A stretch of 64,000 nucleotides of DNA. Source: Syntrophobacteraceae bacterium (GTDB lineage Bacteria > Desulfobacterota > Syntrophobacteria > Syntrophobacterales > Syntrophobacteraceae). The DNA lies in assembly GCA_031292215.1 (NCBI GenBank), contig JARLHO010000102.1, positions 18,770 through 82,769 on the forward strand, given 5' to 3'. A program made the translations under genes and the position numbers. Within the stretch, counting starts at the first letter, position 1, and the number at the start of each line of letters is the position of its first letter. Below are positions 33,146 to 41,900 of this stretch, one piece after another. The notes beneath the pieces were generated by a model that saw only the letters and a list, made by a program, of their open reading frames with translations, did no database searches and had not been told where the DNA came from.

Positions 33146-34189
33146 ATGGCTGGAGAGCTGTACAGGGAAGCAGGGGTTGATCTTGACAAGGCAAGCGATC
33201 TTGTCAGCCGCATCAGGCCGATAGTTCGTTCTACCTTTCGCGGTGGCGTTATCACGGACATCGGCGGTTTCGGAGGATTGTTTTCCCTGAATCTCCAGGA
33301 CGTGAAGAGTCCGGTGTTGGTCTCTTCGACAGATGGGGTGGGGACCAAGTTAAAAATCGCATTCATGGCCGATAAACACGATTCGGTAGGAATAGATCTT
33401 GTGGCCATGTGCGTAAACGACATAGTGGTGCAGGGCGCAAAGCCTCTTTTCTTTCTCGACTACCTTGCCCTGGGGGGCGTGGATCTGGGGCTGGTCGAAC
33501 AGTTGGTTTCCGGCATCGCCGCGGGCTGCAGGAAGGCGGGCTGTGCGCTGATAGGAGGGGAAACCGCCGAGATGCCCGATTTCTATCGGCAAGGCGAATA
33601 CGACATGGCCGGTTTTGCCGTAGGCCTTGTCGATAACTCCCAGATCGTAGACGGTTCGACCATTCGGGTCGGCGACCGGATCATCGGGCTTGCATCCAGC
33701 GGGCTCCATTCCAATGGGTACAGCCTCGTAAGGCGCATAGTGTTCGACAAGCTGGGATTAAAGCCGGACAGCAAGGTGTCCGAGCTTAATCGAACGGTTG
33801 CCGAAGAACTGCTTGAGCCCACCATTATCTACGTCGAGCCGGTTTTGCAACTGCTTCGCAAGTACCGCGTTCACGGAATGGCCCATATCACCGGGGGCGG
33901 TTTCTACGAAAATATCGCAAGGATTCTTCCCCGGCCCTGCAAGGCTATAATCAGGGAGGGCTCATGGAGGGTTCCCCCCGTCTTTACTTTCCTGCAGGAA
34001 AAGGGAGAGGTGCCCCGGGAAGAAATGTATTCGGTTTTCAATAACGGGATCGGGTTTGTGCTCGTGGTCGAACCCTCGGAGGCAGAAGACATAGTGTCTT
34101 TTCTGGGCGCGGTGGTCGATGGGGTGCAAATCATCGGGGAGATAGTATCCAAGGAGCCAGGCGAGCAGGCGGTGGAAATTGCGGGGTAA
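33146..34189 (+). CDS. purM: Phosphoribosylformylglycinamidine cyclo-ligase (AIR synthetase)
   Basis: 347 residues, full length. It makes 5-aminoimidazole ribonucleotide from FGAM and ATP in purine synthesis. Motifs: GGFGGLFSLN near the N-terminus, VSSTDGVGTKLKIAF, GIDLVAMCVNDIVVQGA, GETAEMPDFY, LASSGLHSNGYSLVR and the C-terminal HITGGGFYENIARILP. The ribosome binding site is weak (AGG about 8 nt before the ATG). First gene of a plus-strand house-keeping run. Confidence 0.97.
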   Translation: MAGELYREAGVDLDKASDLVSRIRPIVRSTFRGGVITDIGGFGGLFSLNLQDVKSPVLVSSTDGVGTKLKIAFMADKHDSVGIDLVAMCVNDIVVQGAKPLFFLDYLALGGVDLGLVEQLVSGIAAGCRKAGCALIGGETAEMPDFYRQGEYDMAGFAVGLVDNSQIVDGSTIRVGDRIIGLASSGLHSNGYSLVRRIVFDKLGLKPDSKVSELNRTVAEELLEPTIIYVEPVLQLLRKYRVHGMAHITGGGFYENIARILPRPCKAIIREGSWRVPPVFTFLQEKGEVPREEMYSVFNNGIGFVLVVEPSEAEDIVSFLGAVVDGVQIIGEIVSKEPGEQAVEIAG

Positions 34190-34374
34190 AGAGTGAGCCG
34201 TTAAAACGGCGACTGGCCGTACTCGCTACACGCTAATTGCTATTTGCTTCCCGCTCCCTGCTACCCGCTTGTTGCTGTTTTTTTCTTGTTGCCGGGTCTT
34301 TATTCTGCTATAAGACTTTTTTCTAATCGAGCACTCCGGGCGTCTTTTCGCCCTTCGCGAAAGGAATTTGGAAC

Positions 34375-34569
34375 ATGAGCAGAGTATGTGAGTTCTGCGG
34401 CAAAGTACCGCATGTGGGCAATAACGTCAGCCACGCCAACAACAAAACCAAGCGAATCTGGTTTCCCAATCTCCAGCATGTGCGGCACGTATTATTGGAC
34501 GGCTCGGTCAAGCGGGTAAAGGCCTGCACGAGATGCATCCGTTCCGGGTACGTAAAAAAACCTGCCTGA
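34375..34569 (+). CDS. rpmB: 50S ribosomal protein L28
   Basis: 64 residues. [10 protein letters not shown], then [20 protein letters not shown] and a final [12 protein letters not shown]; two CxxC pairs (C5/C8 and C51/C54) make it the zinc-binding (C+) form. AAGGA lies about 10 nt before the ATG. The 185 bp before it contain GCTTCCCGCTCCCTGC-type repeat DNA (34247-34262) related to the linker repeat of the fused amidohydrolase. Confidence 0.97.
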   Translation: MSRVCEFCGKVPHVGNNVSHANNKTKRIWFPNLQHVRHVLLDGSVKRVKACTRCIRSGYVKKPA

Positions 34570-34636
34570 TCGCTGTTTATGTCTGTATTTTAGGCGCTAG
34601 GCGGCTGTCTTTACTTTCTGATCCTGCGGTTTAAAA

Positions 34637-35413
34637 ATGTCTCGACCTTTATCGGACCCTGAAAAGACGACCCATTTCGGATTCCTCACCGTTCCCGAGG
34701 GGGAAAAGGTGCAGTGGGTGCGTCGCCATTTCGACAGCATAGCCTACAAATACGATTACATGAATACCCTGCTGAGCTTTGGCGTCCATTACCAGTGGAA
34801 GCGGATAGCTGTGGGGATGATGGGCCTTGGGGCGGGCGACAGGGTGCTCGATGTCTGCGGGGGCACAGGAGATCTTTCCCGGATGGCGGCCGAGCGGGTC
34901 GCGCCCACAGGATCGGTGGTGCTCTACGACATCAACTGGGAGATGATGGCTGCCGGAAGACCCAAAACTGCGGAGTCGCAGCATGCGGGCCGTATCCGCC
35001 ACGTGCAGGGCGATGCGGAAAACATGAGTTTTCCAGACGAGACTTTCGATGCGGCGATAGTAAGCTTCGGGATAAGGAACCTGACACACTTCCAAAGAGG
35101 TTTTGCGGAGATGCACCGGGTCCTTAAGAAGGGCGGGGTCTTCATGTGCCTCGAATTCTCGGAGCCTGTGACACCCTGGTTTCGCTGCCTCTACGACTTC
35201 TATTCTTTTCACCTTATGCCCATCGTGGGGAAAATCCTTGCCAACTGCGGGCCGGCCTACTGCTATCTTCCCGAATCGATCCGGCTTTTTCCCGGCGCAG
35301 ACGAACTAAAAGCGATTCTGGAGAAAACGGGTTTTTGCGATGTCCGGTACCGAAGGCTTACAAACGGGATCGCCGTCGCGCACGTGGGTAAAAAAGGGGA
35401 CCGAGTCCGATGA
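34637..35413 (+). CDS. ubiE: Demethylmenaquinone/ubiquinone methyltransferase
   Basis: 258 residues. SAM-dependent C-methyltransferase of the UbiE/MenG family: FDSIAYKYDYMNTLLSFGVH, VLDVCGGTGDLSRMA (SAM loop), FDAAIVSFGIRNLTHFQRGF, and C-terminal PSV-less tail. In an anaerobe with menaquinone it performs the last step of menaquinone synthesis. The next methyltransferase gene overlaps its stop by 4 nt. Confidence 0.9.
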   Translation: MSRPLSDPEKTTHFGFLTVPEGEKVQWVRRHFDSIAYKYDYMNTLLSFGVHYQWKRIAVGMMGLGAGDRVLDVCGGTGDLSRMAAERVAPTGSVVLYDINWEMMAAGRPKTAESQHAGRIRHVQGDAENMSFPDETFDAAIVSFGIRNLTHFQRGFAEMHRVLKKGGVFMCLEFSEPVTPWFRCLYDFYSFHLMPIVGKILANCGPAYCYLPESIRLFPGADELKAILEKTGFCDVRYRRLTNGIAVAHVGKKGDRVR

Positions 35414-36006
35414 AGCTCAACTGGGCTGAAATGCTGGTCGTAAACAACCCCTTGAGGGTGTTCGAGCAGAGGTTTCAGATCGGCTGGATGAAAAAGCACG
35501 CCCGGATTTCCTCGGGAGGGTCATTTCTTGAGATAGGATGCGGGCGGGGAGCGGGGGCCTCGATAATTCGGGAGAAATTTTCGCCCGGGTTTCTTTGCGC
35601 AACAGATCTCGACCCCAAGATGATGAACCGCGCCCTTCGCTATCTGCCCGGGCAAAAGAGGAAAAGCATCTCTTTTTGCGCGGCCGACGGTCTCTATTTG
35701 CCCTTTCCCGACTCGGTTTTCGACGCGGTATTCGGATTCGGAGTTTTGCACCACATTCCCGACTGGCAGGGCGCGCTAGCCGAAATCGCCAGAGTTTTAA
35801 AGCCGGGCGGGACATATTTTCTCGAAGAACTCTATCCCACGCTTTACCAAAACTTCATAACCAGGCACATCCTGCTCCACCCGGAGGAGAACCGCTTCTG
35901 CTCCCCTGAACTCAAAGAGGCCCTGGACAGCGCTTTTTTCACCGCGCGTGCTTCCTTTGAACTCAAGTTTGCCGGAATTCTGGCCGTCCTCGAGAAAGTC
36001 AGTTGA
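35410..36006 (+). CDS. Class I SAM-dependent methyltransferase
   Basis: 198 residues with a standard Rossmann methyltransferase core: FLEIGCGRGAGASII (motif I), ATDLDPKMM (motif II), FDAVFGFGVLHHIPDW and LKPGGTYFLEEL. Begins MKLNWAEMLVVNNPLRVFEQ, typical for a subgroup of small methyltransferases of unknown substrate. Translationally coupled to ubiE (ATGA overlap), so a role in quinone or lipid methylation is possible. Confidence 0.88.
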   Translation: MKLNWAEMLVVNNPLRVFEQRFQIGWMKKHARISSGGSFLEIGCGRGAGASIIREKFSPGFLCATDLDPKMMNRALRYLPGQKRKSISFCAADGLYLPFPDSVFDAVFGFGVLHHIPDWQGALAEIARVLKPGGTYFLEELYPTLYQNFITRHILLHPEENRFCSPELKEALDSAFFTARASFELKFAGILAVLEKVS

Positions 36007-36012
36007 TCCTCA

Positions 36013-37461
36013 TTGAAAGATTACCGTAAACCCGCCATCTTCTTGGTTTTCGGCCTTGCAGTTCTTACCATCCTTTCCTGCCTTCCCTCCGCTCCGCAGG
36101 GGCCCTTCGATGCGAGAAGCTATACGCGCCTTGCCGGTGTAAGAGTCGAACCGCACGCCTGGACGGCGCTGATCGAACCTTTGTTTTCTCCCATGGAGAT
36201 CGTAGCCGGAGCGCCCAATTTTTTGGTCGCTGCCGTTTCCCTGTTGCTATGGGTGTTTCTGGGGGCGTTGGCGTGGAAAATGTTCATGCAACTACGCGCG
36301 GGAAAAAATCAGGGCCGATTTCTGGTGGCGCTGGCGGGAATTCAAAGCGCTCTTATCGCCACCTCTTCTTTGCTGCTTTTACTTTTTCTGTGCGTAATCG
36401 GCCGCGTTCCGGGCTGGCGGTTGGTAGTAGAGGACCCCAATCTGATCGTTGCCGACCTTCACACCCACACGGTAATATCTCATGACGGCCTCGTGTCGAT
36501 GCTAACGAACCTCGACTGGCACAGGTCCTGTGGCTACGACATGGAGGTCTTTATAGAACACGATAACCTTGTCGCCCACAAATTGAGCGGACTGAGCGCG
36601 GCCAGGATGTCGCGCCTTCCGGCTTTTCTATCGGGCATCGAGGTCCATACGGGGCCAAGGGCCATGGCCATTGGCATTTGCCAAAACCCCGACATCCCGA
36701 TCGGTCCGACCGGGGACACGGCGGCGTTCGTTCAAAAGATCCATAAGGGTTGCGGAGGGGCGGTCATTGTCGTCACCCTCAAAAATCTCAAAGCGGGTGA
36801 CGTTACCCGCCTGGCGGATGAAGGGGTCGATGGATTCGAAATCGCAAATTGCGGCCATCCGGGACTGCCGGAGGGTCTCAGGCGCCAGGTGCTGGCCACC
36901 TGCGCTTCCCGGGGGCTGGTGCTGGTTGCCGACACCGACTGGCACGGGTGGAGCGGGATCACCAGGACCTGGACGGTTATACGGGCGCCCGGGGCGGCCG
37001 GGCTCACGGGATCGGCAAGAGCCCAAGTCGTACTCGATAAACTACGGGAGCACAAAAGCAGTGACATCATCCCGGTGGTTGCCGGATATATGGGGCAGCC
37101 TTCGCCCGTTCGCGCCGTTTTTGCCCCGCTCGTCGAAGGGATACGTTACTGCATGGAGATGTCCGCAGCGCAGGTGATTTCCTGGTGGCTCTGGGCCTGG
37201 GCGGTTTTTGCGCTGTGGATTGCAATCGAGAAAAGGGGGCTTTGTCCCGGCGATATCCTGCCGGCCCTGCTCGTCTGGAGCACATCCGTTTGCCTTATCC
37301 TTGCCGGGATTTCGCAGGTAATGCAGGGAAAGGGGACCACCGGGTTCGGGGTTCGCATCGGACTGATAACGATTGGCGTGGGAGTTATCGCTTTAGGGAT
37401 ATCCACTTTTCGAGGGGTGGGGTTCCTGCGAAACGATTCCCATAATTTGAGACGCAGGTAG
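36013..37461 (+). CDS. Membrane-anchored PHP-domain protein
   Basis: 482 residues from a TTG start, 4 bp after the previous stop; no ATG is available before residue 61. An N-terminal hydrophobic segment (AIFLVFGLAVLTILSCL) and two more helices (about 65-85 and 100-130) are followed by a PHP phosphoesterase domain with VADLHTHTVISHDG, FIEHDN, SGIEVHTGPRA and VADTDWHGW, which keep most metal ligands. Three C-terminal hydrophobic helices follow. The catalytic domain would face the periplasm or cytoplasm depending on helix count. Substrate unknown; PHP enzymes hydrolyse phosphate esters. Confidence 0.82.
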   Translation: MKDYRKPAIFLVFGLAVLTILSCLPSAPQGPFDARSYTRLAGVRVEPHAWTALIEPLFSPMEIVAGAPNFLVAAVSLLLWVFLGALAWKMFMQLRAGKNQGRFLVALAGIQSALIATSSLLLLLFLCVIGRVPGWRLVVEDPNLIVADLHTHTVISHDGLVSMLTNLDWHRSCGYDMEVFIEHDNLVAHKLSGLSAARMSRLPAFLSGIEVHTGPRAMAIGICQNPDIPIGPTGDTAAFVQKIHKGCGGAVIVVTLKNLKAGDVTRLADEGVDGFEIANCGHPGLPEGLRRQVLATCASRGLVLVADTDWHGWSGITRTWTVIRAPGAAGLTGSARAQVVLDKLREHKSSDIIPVVAGYMGQPSPVRAVFAPLVEGIRYCMEMSAAQVISWWLWAWAVFALWIAIEKRGLCPGDILPALLVWSTSVCLILAGISQVMQGKGTTGFGVRIGLITIGVGVIALGISTFRGVGFLRNDSHNLRRR

Positions 37462-37467
37462 GTTTTT

Positions 37468-39039
37468 ATGGCGATAAATTCTTCCGCGGCCGGTTCGCCG
37501 GGCGCAGCCGACGACTCGGGATCAGCATACGGCCGCAGGCAAACGGCGACTAACTGGAACAAACGTTTTGTAATTCTTATAGGCCTTGTGACCCTGTTTC
37601 GACTGGTCTACCTGGTCGTATCCCCGCTAAGCCTTGCAGCCGATGAGGCCTACTATTGGGACTGGTCGAGGCGGCTTGCCTGGGGCTATTTCAGCAAACC
37701 CCCGATGGTCGCCTGGATCATCGGAGCGTTTACCCGCGCGTTTGGTTCCACCACTGCGGCCGTGCGGCTGCCCTCGGTCGTCCTTGGAACGATTTCGTCT
37801 TTGGCCGTGTTTCTCCTTGCAAGGAGGATGTACGACGCCCGAACGGCCTTTTGGGCGGCGGCGGTCGGGATGGCTTCCCCGGGGGCCGCGGCCCTTGGCT
37901 ACATCATGACCATCGATGCGCCTCTTATGTGTTTCTGGGCCCTTGGCCTGTATTTTTTCTGGGCGGGGGTGGAAAAAAAGGAAGGGGGCTTCGGGGCCTG
38001 GGCGGGTCTGGCGGTGGTGATCGGTCTTGGGCTTTTGAGCAAGCAGGTCATGGGCGGCTTTATCGTTCTCATGTTCGTCTTTGTTGCGGTAAGCAAGGAG
38101 GACAGGCGGTTGCTAAAATCCCCGCGCCTCTACCTGGTGTGTCTTCTCGGCCTTGCGGCGCTCCTTCCGGATGTGCTTTGGAACGTCGGCCACGGCTGGA
38201 TAACACTTCACCATACCGAAACGCACTTTGCGGGAAGCCGGTCGGCTTTTTTTCTGACTTTCGCAGATTTTATCGGGGGGCAAATCGCCCTGATTTCGCC
38301 AATAACCTGGCTCCTGTTCGTTACGGTCGCGGGAATTTCGCTTGCCCGTTTCAAATCCCTGGACAAGCGCTCTCTCTATCTGCTCACCTTTAGCCTTGTC
38401 CCCCTGTCGGGCATCGCCGCGCTCAGTTTGCGGCAGAAAATTCAACCAAACTGGCCCGCCGCAGTCTATACGGCCGGAATAGTCCTACTTGCGGCCTGGG
38501 GGTGCGGGAAATTTTCCGGCGGATCCAGACTCGACGCCTGGAGGCCCTATTTTAAGAAGGGGATAATCGTTGGGGCGGTAATGGCTCTTTGCACGTACGG
38601 GCTGCCGTTTTGGGCCGCCGCCGTGCCCGGCCGGCTGGCCAGCAAGGTGGCCGACAGGGTTGAGGGGTGGAAGCACTTCGGACGGCAAGCGGGCCGCGCG
38701 CTGGGAGATGTGCCCAGCCCACAGCGCACCTTCCTGTTGACCTTTGACCGCAAGCTTGCCGCAGAACTTGCCTTCTACGTTCCCGGGCACCCCCGGGTTT
38801 ATGTCTGGCGGGCTCCTGGCGCTCCGCCCACCAGCCAGTACGATCTGTGGGAGGGACCCAAGGCGGGACTGGACGCCCTGATTATCTGCCCCGCGAGCGA
38901 CGCGGGCGCAGATACCGGCGCGGTTTCGGGCTATTTCGGGGGGGGGGTAAAGCCCCTTGCCGGCTTCGTGGGTGGCGATGGGCACCGGCGATACTCGCTC
39001 TACCTGGGAAGCTCCCTTAAAAAGTGGCCGGCTAAATAA
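37468..39039 (+). CDS. Family 39 (ArnT/PMT-type) glycosyltransferase
   Basis: 523 residues, many membrane helices. The N-terminal periplasmic motif LAADEAYYWDWSRRLAWGYF with FSKPPMVAWIIGAFTRAFG marks lipid-linked sugar transferases of the PMT_2/ArnT type. They move a sugar from undecaprenyl phosphate to lipid A, protein or another acceptor on the outer side of the cytoplasmic membrane. The C-terminal 130 residues form a soluble domain. It follows the PHP protein by 6 bp and is probably co-transcribed with it. Confidence 0.9.
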   Translation: MAINSSAAGSPGAADDSGSAYGRRQTATNWNKRFVILIGLVTLFRLVYLVVSPLSLAADEAYYWDWSRRLAWGYFSKPPMVAWIIGAFTRAFGSTTAAVRLPSVVLGTISSLAVFLLARRMYDARTAFWAAAVGMASPGAAALGYIMTIDAPLMCFWALGLYFFWAGVEKKEGGFGAWAGLAVVIGLGLLSKQVMGGFIVLMFVFVAVSKEDRRLLKSPRLYLVCLLGLAALLPDVLWNVGHGWITLHHTETHFAGSRSAFFLTFADFIGGQIALISPITWLLFVTVAGISLARFKSLDKRSLYLLTFSLVPLSGIAALSLRQKIQPNWPAAVYTAGIVLLAAWGCGKFSGGSRLDAWRPYFKKGIIVGAVMALCTYGLPFWAAAVPGRLASKVADRVEGWKHFGRQAGRALGDVPSPQRTFLLTFDRKLAAELAFYVPGHPRVYVWRAPGAPPTSQYDLWEGPKAGLDALIICPASDAGADTGAVSGYFGGGVKPLAGFVGGDGHRRYSLYLGSSLKKWPAK

Positions 39040-39071
39040 GGATCGGGAATATTGAACGACCCCTTGGCATA

Positions 39072-39314
39072 TTGACCCTCCGGGCTGTATGGCTGAATGA
39101 CGACCGGAAACATCTGACCACCCGCGAGATTGGAAAGCTCATGGCCGCCACCACCGGCCACCCGCACCAGCTCCGCCGCGCTTGCGGCTTCGCCCTCGCC
39201 GACCAGGGCGCGGACACACGGCTGATTCAGGACTATCTCGGGCGCCGCGACATCCGGCATACTGTCATTTATACGGCGACAAATCCGGCGAGGTTCGAGA
39301 GACTTTGGCGGTAA
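39072..39314 (+). pseudogene. Tyrosine recombinase with internal deletion
   Basis: The frame joins an N-terminal core piece (RKHLTTREIGKLMAATTGH) straight to the C-terminal catalytic piece (HPHQLRRACGFALADQGADT, LIQDYLGRRDIRHTVIYT). In FimB-like recombinases about 100 residues, including the first catalytic Arg, lie between them, so an in-frame deletion is evident. The second His of the active site (normally GHR) is Arg here. The nucleophile Tyr (VIYT) remains. It is a dead integrase and marks the left edge of a decayed island. Confidence 0.82.
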
Positions 39315-39365
39315 ACCGGCAAGGCAGCGTCACTAAAACAGGGGTAGACACAAGGAGCGGTCAAC

Positions 39366-39905
39366 GTGAAAAACGTGACTTTGAAGGGGTGTCTCGATGG
39401 TCTTCAAGCGGTTTTCCTGATAGCAAACCTGTTGTTCATAGGCTACCAAGTTAAGGGTCAATCAGAAGCCTTGCAACTTCAGACTAAAGTATTGCAAGAC
39501 AATCAAAAAATAATTAAGCCACTTTTATTTTGAAAATCAGCAATCAATTGAATGCGCCAATGTATGACGCAATAACAACCGCTATAGAAAATAATAAATG
39601 TAACTATAAGCTTTTACACGGAAAGTTTAAACAAACATTACTAGAGGACTACATAGGAAACTTTGAGACACTTGGTAATTTGGTACATGAAAAAGTAATT
39701 ACTAATGAAATGGCCCATAACGAATTCGGGTATGATTTGGAAAAAGCGTGGTGCAATAAGGATGTGCAAAAAATTATTGCAGTAGACAGAAAAGCAGATA
39801 AAAATATTTCAGGCGCGAATTGTTTTTATATCGGATGTTGAAAACATGGCCGAATACAGCCTTTCCAGAGACAATAAAACCTGTTCGGATATGGATAAGG
39901 AGTAG
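39366..39905 (+). pseudogene. AT-rich membrane-anchored protein gene broken by two frameshifts
   Basis: A GTG at 39366 (AGGAG 8 nt upstream) begins MKNVTLKGCLDGLQAVFLIA, a single membrane helix plus coiled-coil (ALQLQTKVLQDNQKIIK), which stops at 39533. Another frame picks up as ATFILKISNQLNAPMYDAIT and runs to a stop at 39841; a third continues VENMAEYSLSRDNKTC to a stop at 39905. Joined, they give one protein of roughly 175 residues resembling the DUF4760-type membrane-anchored family (from memory). Base composition is far more AT-rich than its neighbours, which indicates foreign origin. Confidence 0.68.
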
Positions 39906-39911
39906 GATGGC

Positions 39912-40319
39912 TCAATGTGCCGTACCCCGCACAAAAGTAGCGGGCGGCACAATCAGAATGTCACGGAAGGGATTGAGCACCAGCAAATCCGTGTCCCCGG
40001 TTACAATGTAATCGGCGTGACCGTTCACGGCCAATTCGAGAAACTTGTCATCCGTGGGATCACGGCAAACCGCGATCCGATCCATGACGATCACATTTTC
40101 TGCCGCCGCCAGAATTTTCTTTATCCAGTTATATGTGGCAGGAGAAACAAGAGGGGCAAAGTAAGGGCGGGCCAATACGTCGAAAAGCTGCTGTTCAGTC
40201 GCGGTGGACTTAAGCAAAATGCCGCGCCGTTCGACAATATAAACAGCCAGAGCTGGAAGCGAGTTGTCTTTTAAGGCCGCGCTTATAAAGACATTTGTAT
40301 CAACAACGACCCTCATCAA
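39912..40319 (-). CDS. PIN-domain toxin (putative TA system, COG1569-like)
   Basis: 135 residues. RVVVDTNVFISAALKDNS carries the first acidic residue of the PIN nuclease site; DPTDDKFLELA and ADYIVTGDTDLL supply the others, so the active site is complete. PIN toxins cleave RNA. The start overlaps the antitoxin stop by 4 nt, the standard toxin-antitoxin arrangement. It lies between two pseudogenes and is the only apparently intact pair in this decayed segment. Confidence 0.88.
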   Translation of the reverse strand: MMRVVVDTNVFISAALKDNSLPALAVYIVERRGILLKSTATEQQLFDVLARPYFAPLVSPATYNWIKKILAAAENVIVMDRIAVCRDPTDDKFLELAVNGHADYIVTGDTDLLVLNPFRDILIVPPATFVRGTAH

Positions 40320-40546
40320 ACGCGCGGCTCGACTTCCCTTTGAGCCCGTTTCACCAGCCTGTCTATGTCCTCGTCGGTCAGACCGGAGGCGACGACCCGC
40401 ACGCGCGATTCCCGCCGACCGGGGATCAATTCCCGTTCCGGCCCGATGGTGAGCGTGACGCGCTCATCGGAAGCGATGCCCCGGCGTTTCAGTTCATCCG
40501 CGATTTGTCCGGCTGTGCTTTCAATGATCTCAATGCGTTCGCCCAT
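40316..40546 (-). CDS. Antitoxin of PIN toxin pair
   Basis: 76 residues starting MGERIEIIESTAGQIADELK; AAGG lies 7 nt before this ATG, which I prefer over the ATG 27 nt upstream. The N-terminal strand-helix with LKRRGIASDERVTLTIGPE, and a C-terminal acidic/basic helix (GLTDEDIDRLVKRAQREV), fit small antitoxins that pair with COG1569 toxins. It should neutralise the toxin and repress the operon. Confidence 0.78.
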   Translation of the reverse strand: MGERIEIIESTAGQIADELKRRGIASDERVTLTIGPERELIPGRRESRVRVVASGLTDEDIDRLVKRAQREVEPRV

Positions 40547-40651
40547 CGTTGCGCCTTTCGTTTTATGAAACAACAGCCCCGTTTGCCAACGGGCAAGTGA
40601 CCCCCTGCCCTAATAATCATATAACCACTATACCAGAAATCATGAAACAGA
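40547..40651. other. Gap upstream of the antitoxin
   Basis: No gene seen. The stretch should hold the toxin-antitoxin promoter. AT-rich short repeats around 40614-40645 (ATCATATAACCACTATACC) may be part of it. Confidence 0.3.
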
Positions 40652-41307
40652 TCATCCTTGAGTCTTTGCATCAAAAGCCCTGAAATTTATACAGCCCCCC
40701 ATGGGCGAACCTGCCGGAGACGGGTCGAGACCGCCCGAAACCGGGTCCTGGTCGAGCGTCAGTGTCCGGCCCGTGACGTTATGACAACCGGGCCACAAAT
40801 CCCCAAGGTCGAACTCGATTTCCTGAAAAGGATCAGATCGTATTTTGTCGTTTTCATAGAAACGGGCCAAGGGGAGTCATTGGTTCGAATCAAGTCTGTA
40901 AATGTCCAGGATTTTAGCAATCGGGGTCCGGCAGCCATAAATATCCGACTCAGTGATCGGCATCTTTTTCATTTTGTCGAGCCGGTAGGTGGAAGGAGAT
41001 AGAATTTCGCATACCCAATCGGGCGTTACCGAGATCGGGTTTTGGTCCTCTTCCCATATAAATCTTTCCTTTTTCCATCCGGCCAGGTCGGGGACAACGG
41101 TGTGTTCGCCCGACTGGATCTCGGGTTCGACCAGGATGATCCAGCCTCCAGGTCCACCACTGCCAAACTGGTAGGGCGGATTGAGCTTGCCATCCAAAAC
41201 TGAACTTGCATAGACGTGTTTCCTCGACGGTCTTGGATGGACGATCAATTCTCCGGGATGGTGAAAAGGTCTTCATAGGTTGCCATCTTTTTTGACGGTT
41301 CGCTCAT
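40652..41307 (-). pseudogene. Uma2-family (DUF820) nuclease-like pseudogene
   Basis: The minus strand starts with MSEPSKKMATYEDLFTIPEN at 41307 and hits a stop through a frameshift/deletion of about ten codons; the next frame continues LIVHPRPSRKHVYASSV and then GGPGGWIILVEPEIQ, VVPDLAGWKKERF and WVCEILSPSTYRLDKMKKMP, all typical of Uma2 proteins. Near 40877 an in-frame TGA replaces a likely Trp codon (SNQ-stop-LPLARFYENDKI), after which the family sequence resumes (DPFQEIEFDLGDLW). At least two lesions, so it is inactive. Confidence 0.78.
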
Positions 41308-41361
41308 GGCCGCCCTTTTCTCTTCCAATTTTCCATCGCAGCGAAAGCGGCGCCGGGGCAA

Positions 41362-41826
41362 TCAGTCCTTTTTATCCGAAGGCACAAGGGTTCGCAGGAC
41401 ATCTTCCTTACCGATAATGCCCACCAGTTTTCCCCCTTCCACAACCGGAATGGTGTGGAAGCTGCGGTTTACCATGATCTCGGCCAACTCGTCTATTCCC
41501 GCTTCGGGCCCAACCGTTACCGGGTTGGACGTCATCGCGTCCGAGGCCCTGATCGCCGCTATCTTTTGCATTTCTTTTTCCGTTTTGCCCAGCGGATGAA
41601 TCGGGATAAACGAATCGAGGATCGCGAAAACGGATGGAATCGGAAGTTTTTTCTGCTCGGCTATGAGATCGCTTTGGCAAATGAGACCGACCAGGTCGCC
41701 GTTGGCGTCAACGACCGGAAAGCCGTTAAAATGCTTTTCGAGCATGAGTTTGGCGATTTCATTTACTTTCGTGTCCGGGGTAACCGTTACGATTTCCCTG
41801 GTCATTATATCTTTGGCCTTTATCAT
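41362..41826 (-). CDS. CBS-domain pair protein
   Basis: 154 residues made of two CBS domains: KAKDIMTREIVTVTPDTKVN to VVDANGDLVGLICQSDL, and RASDAMTSNPVTVGPEAGID to VVEGGKLVGIIGKEDVL. A GGAG is 7 nt before the ATG. Such stand-alone pairs bind adenine nucleotides and regulate partners. Phenylphosphate synthase has a CBS subunit (PpsC), but this gene lies 27 kb from the PpsAB-like genes and shows no special link to them. Confidence 0.92.
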   Translation of the reverse strand: MIKAKDIMTREIVTVTPDTKVNEIAKLMLEKHFNGFPVVDANGDLVGLICQSDLIAEQKKLPIPSVFAILDSFIPIHPLGKTEKEMQKIAAIRASDAMTSNPVTVGPEAGIDELAEIMVNRSFHTIPVVEGGKLVGIIGKEDVLRTLVPSDKKD

Positions 41827-41900
41827 GTAAAATCTCCGCTAGGTTTGCCAATATAAAGTGGATGGACACCCGTTAATCTTACCACTCGTTATCGTAAAGG

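Noticed and set aside
41362..41826. CBS-pair protein as the missing PpsC subunit
   Set aside because: It is 27 kb from the PpsAB-like genes, beyond a decayed island, and CBS pairs are too general to link by sequence alone.
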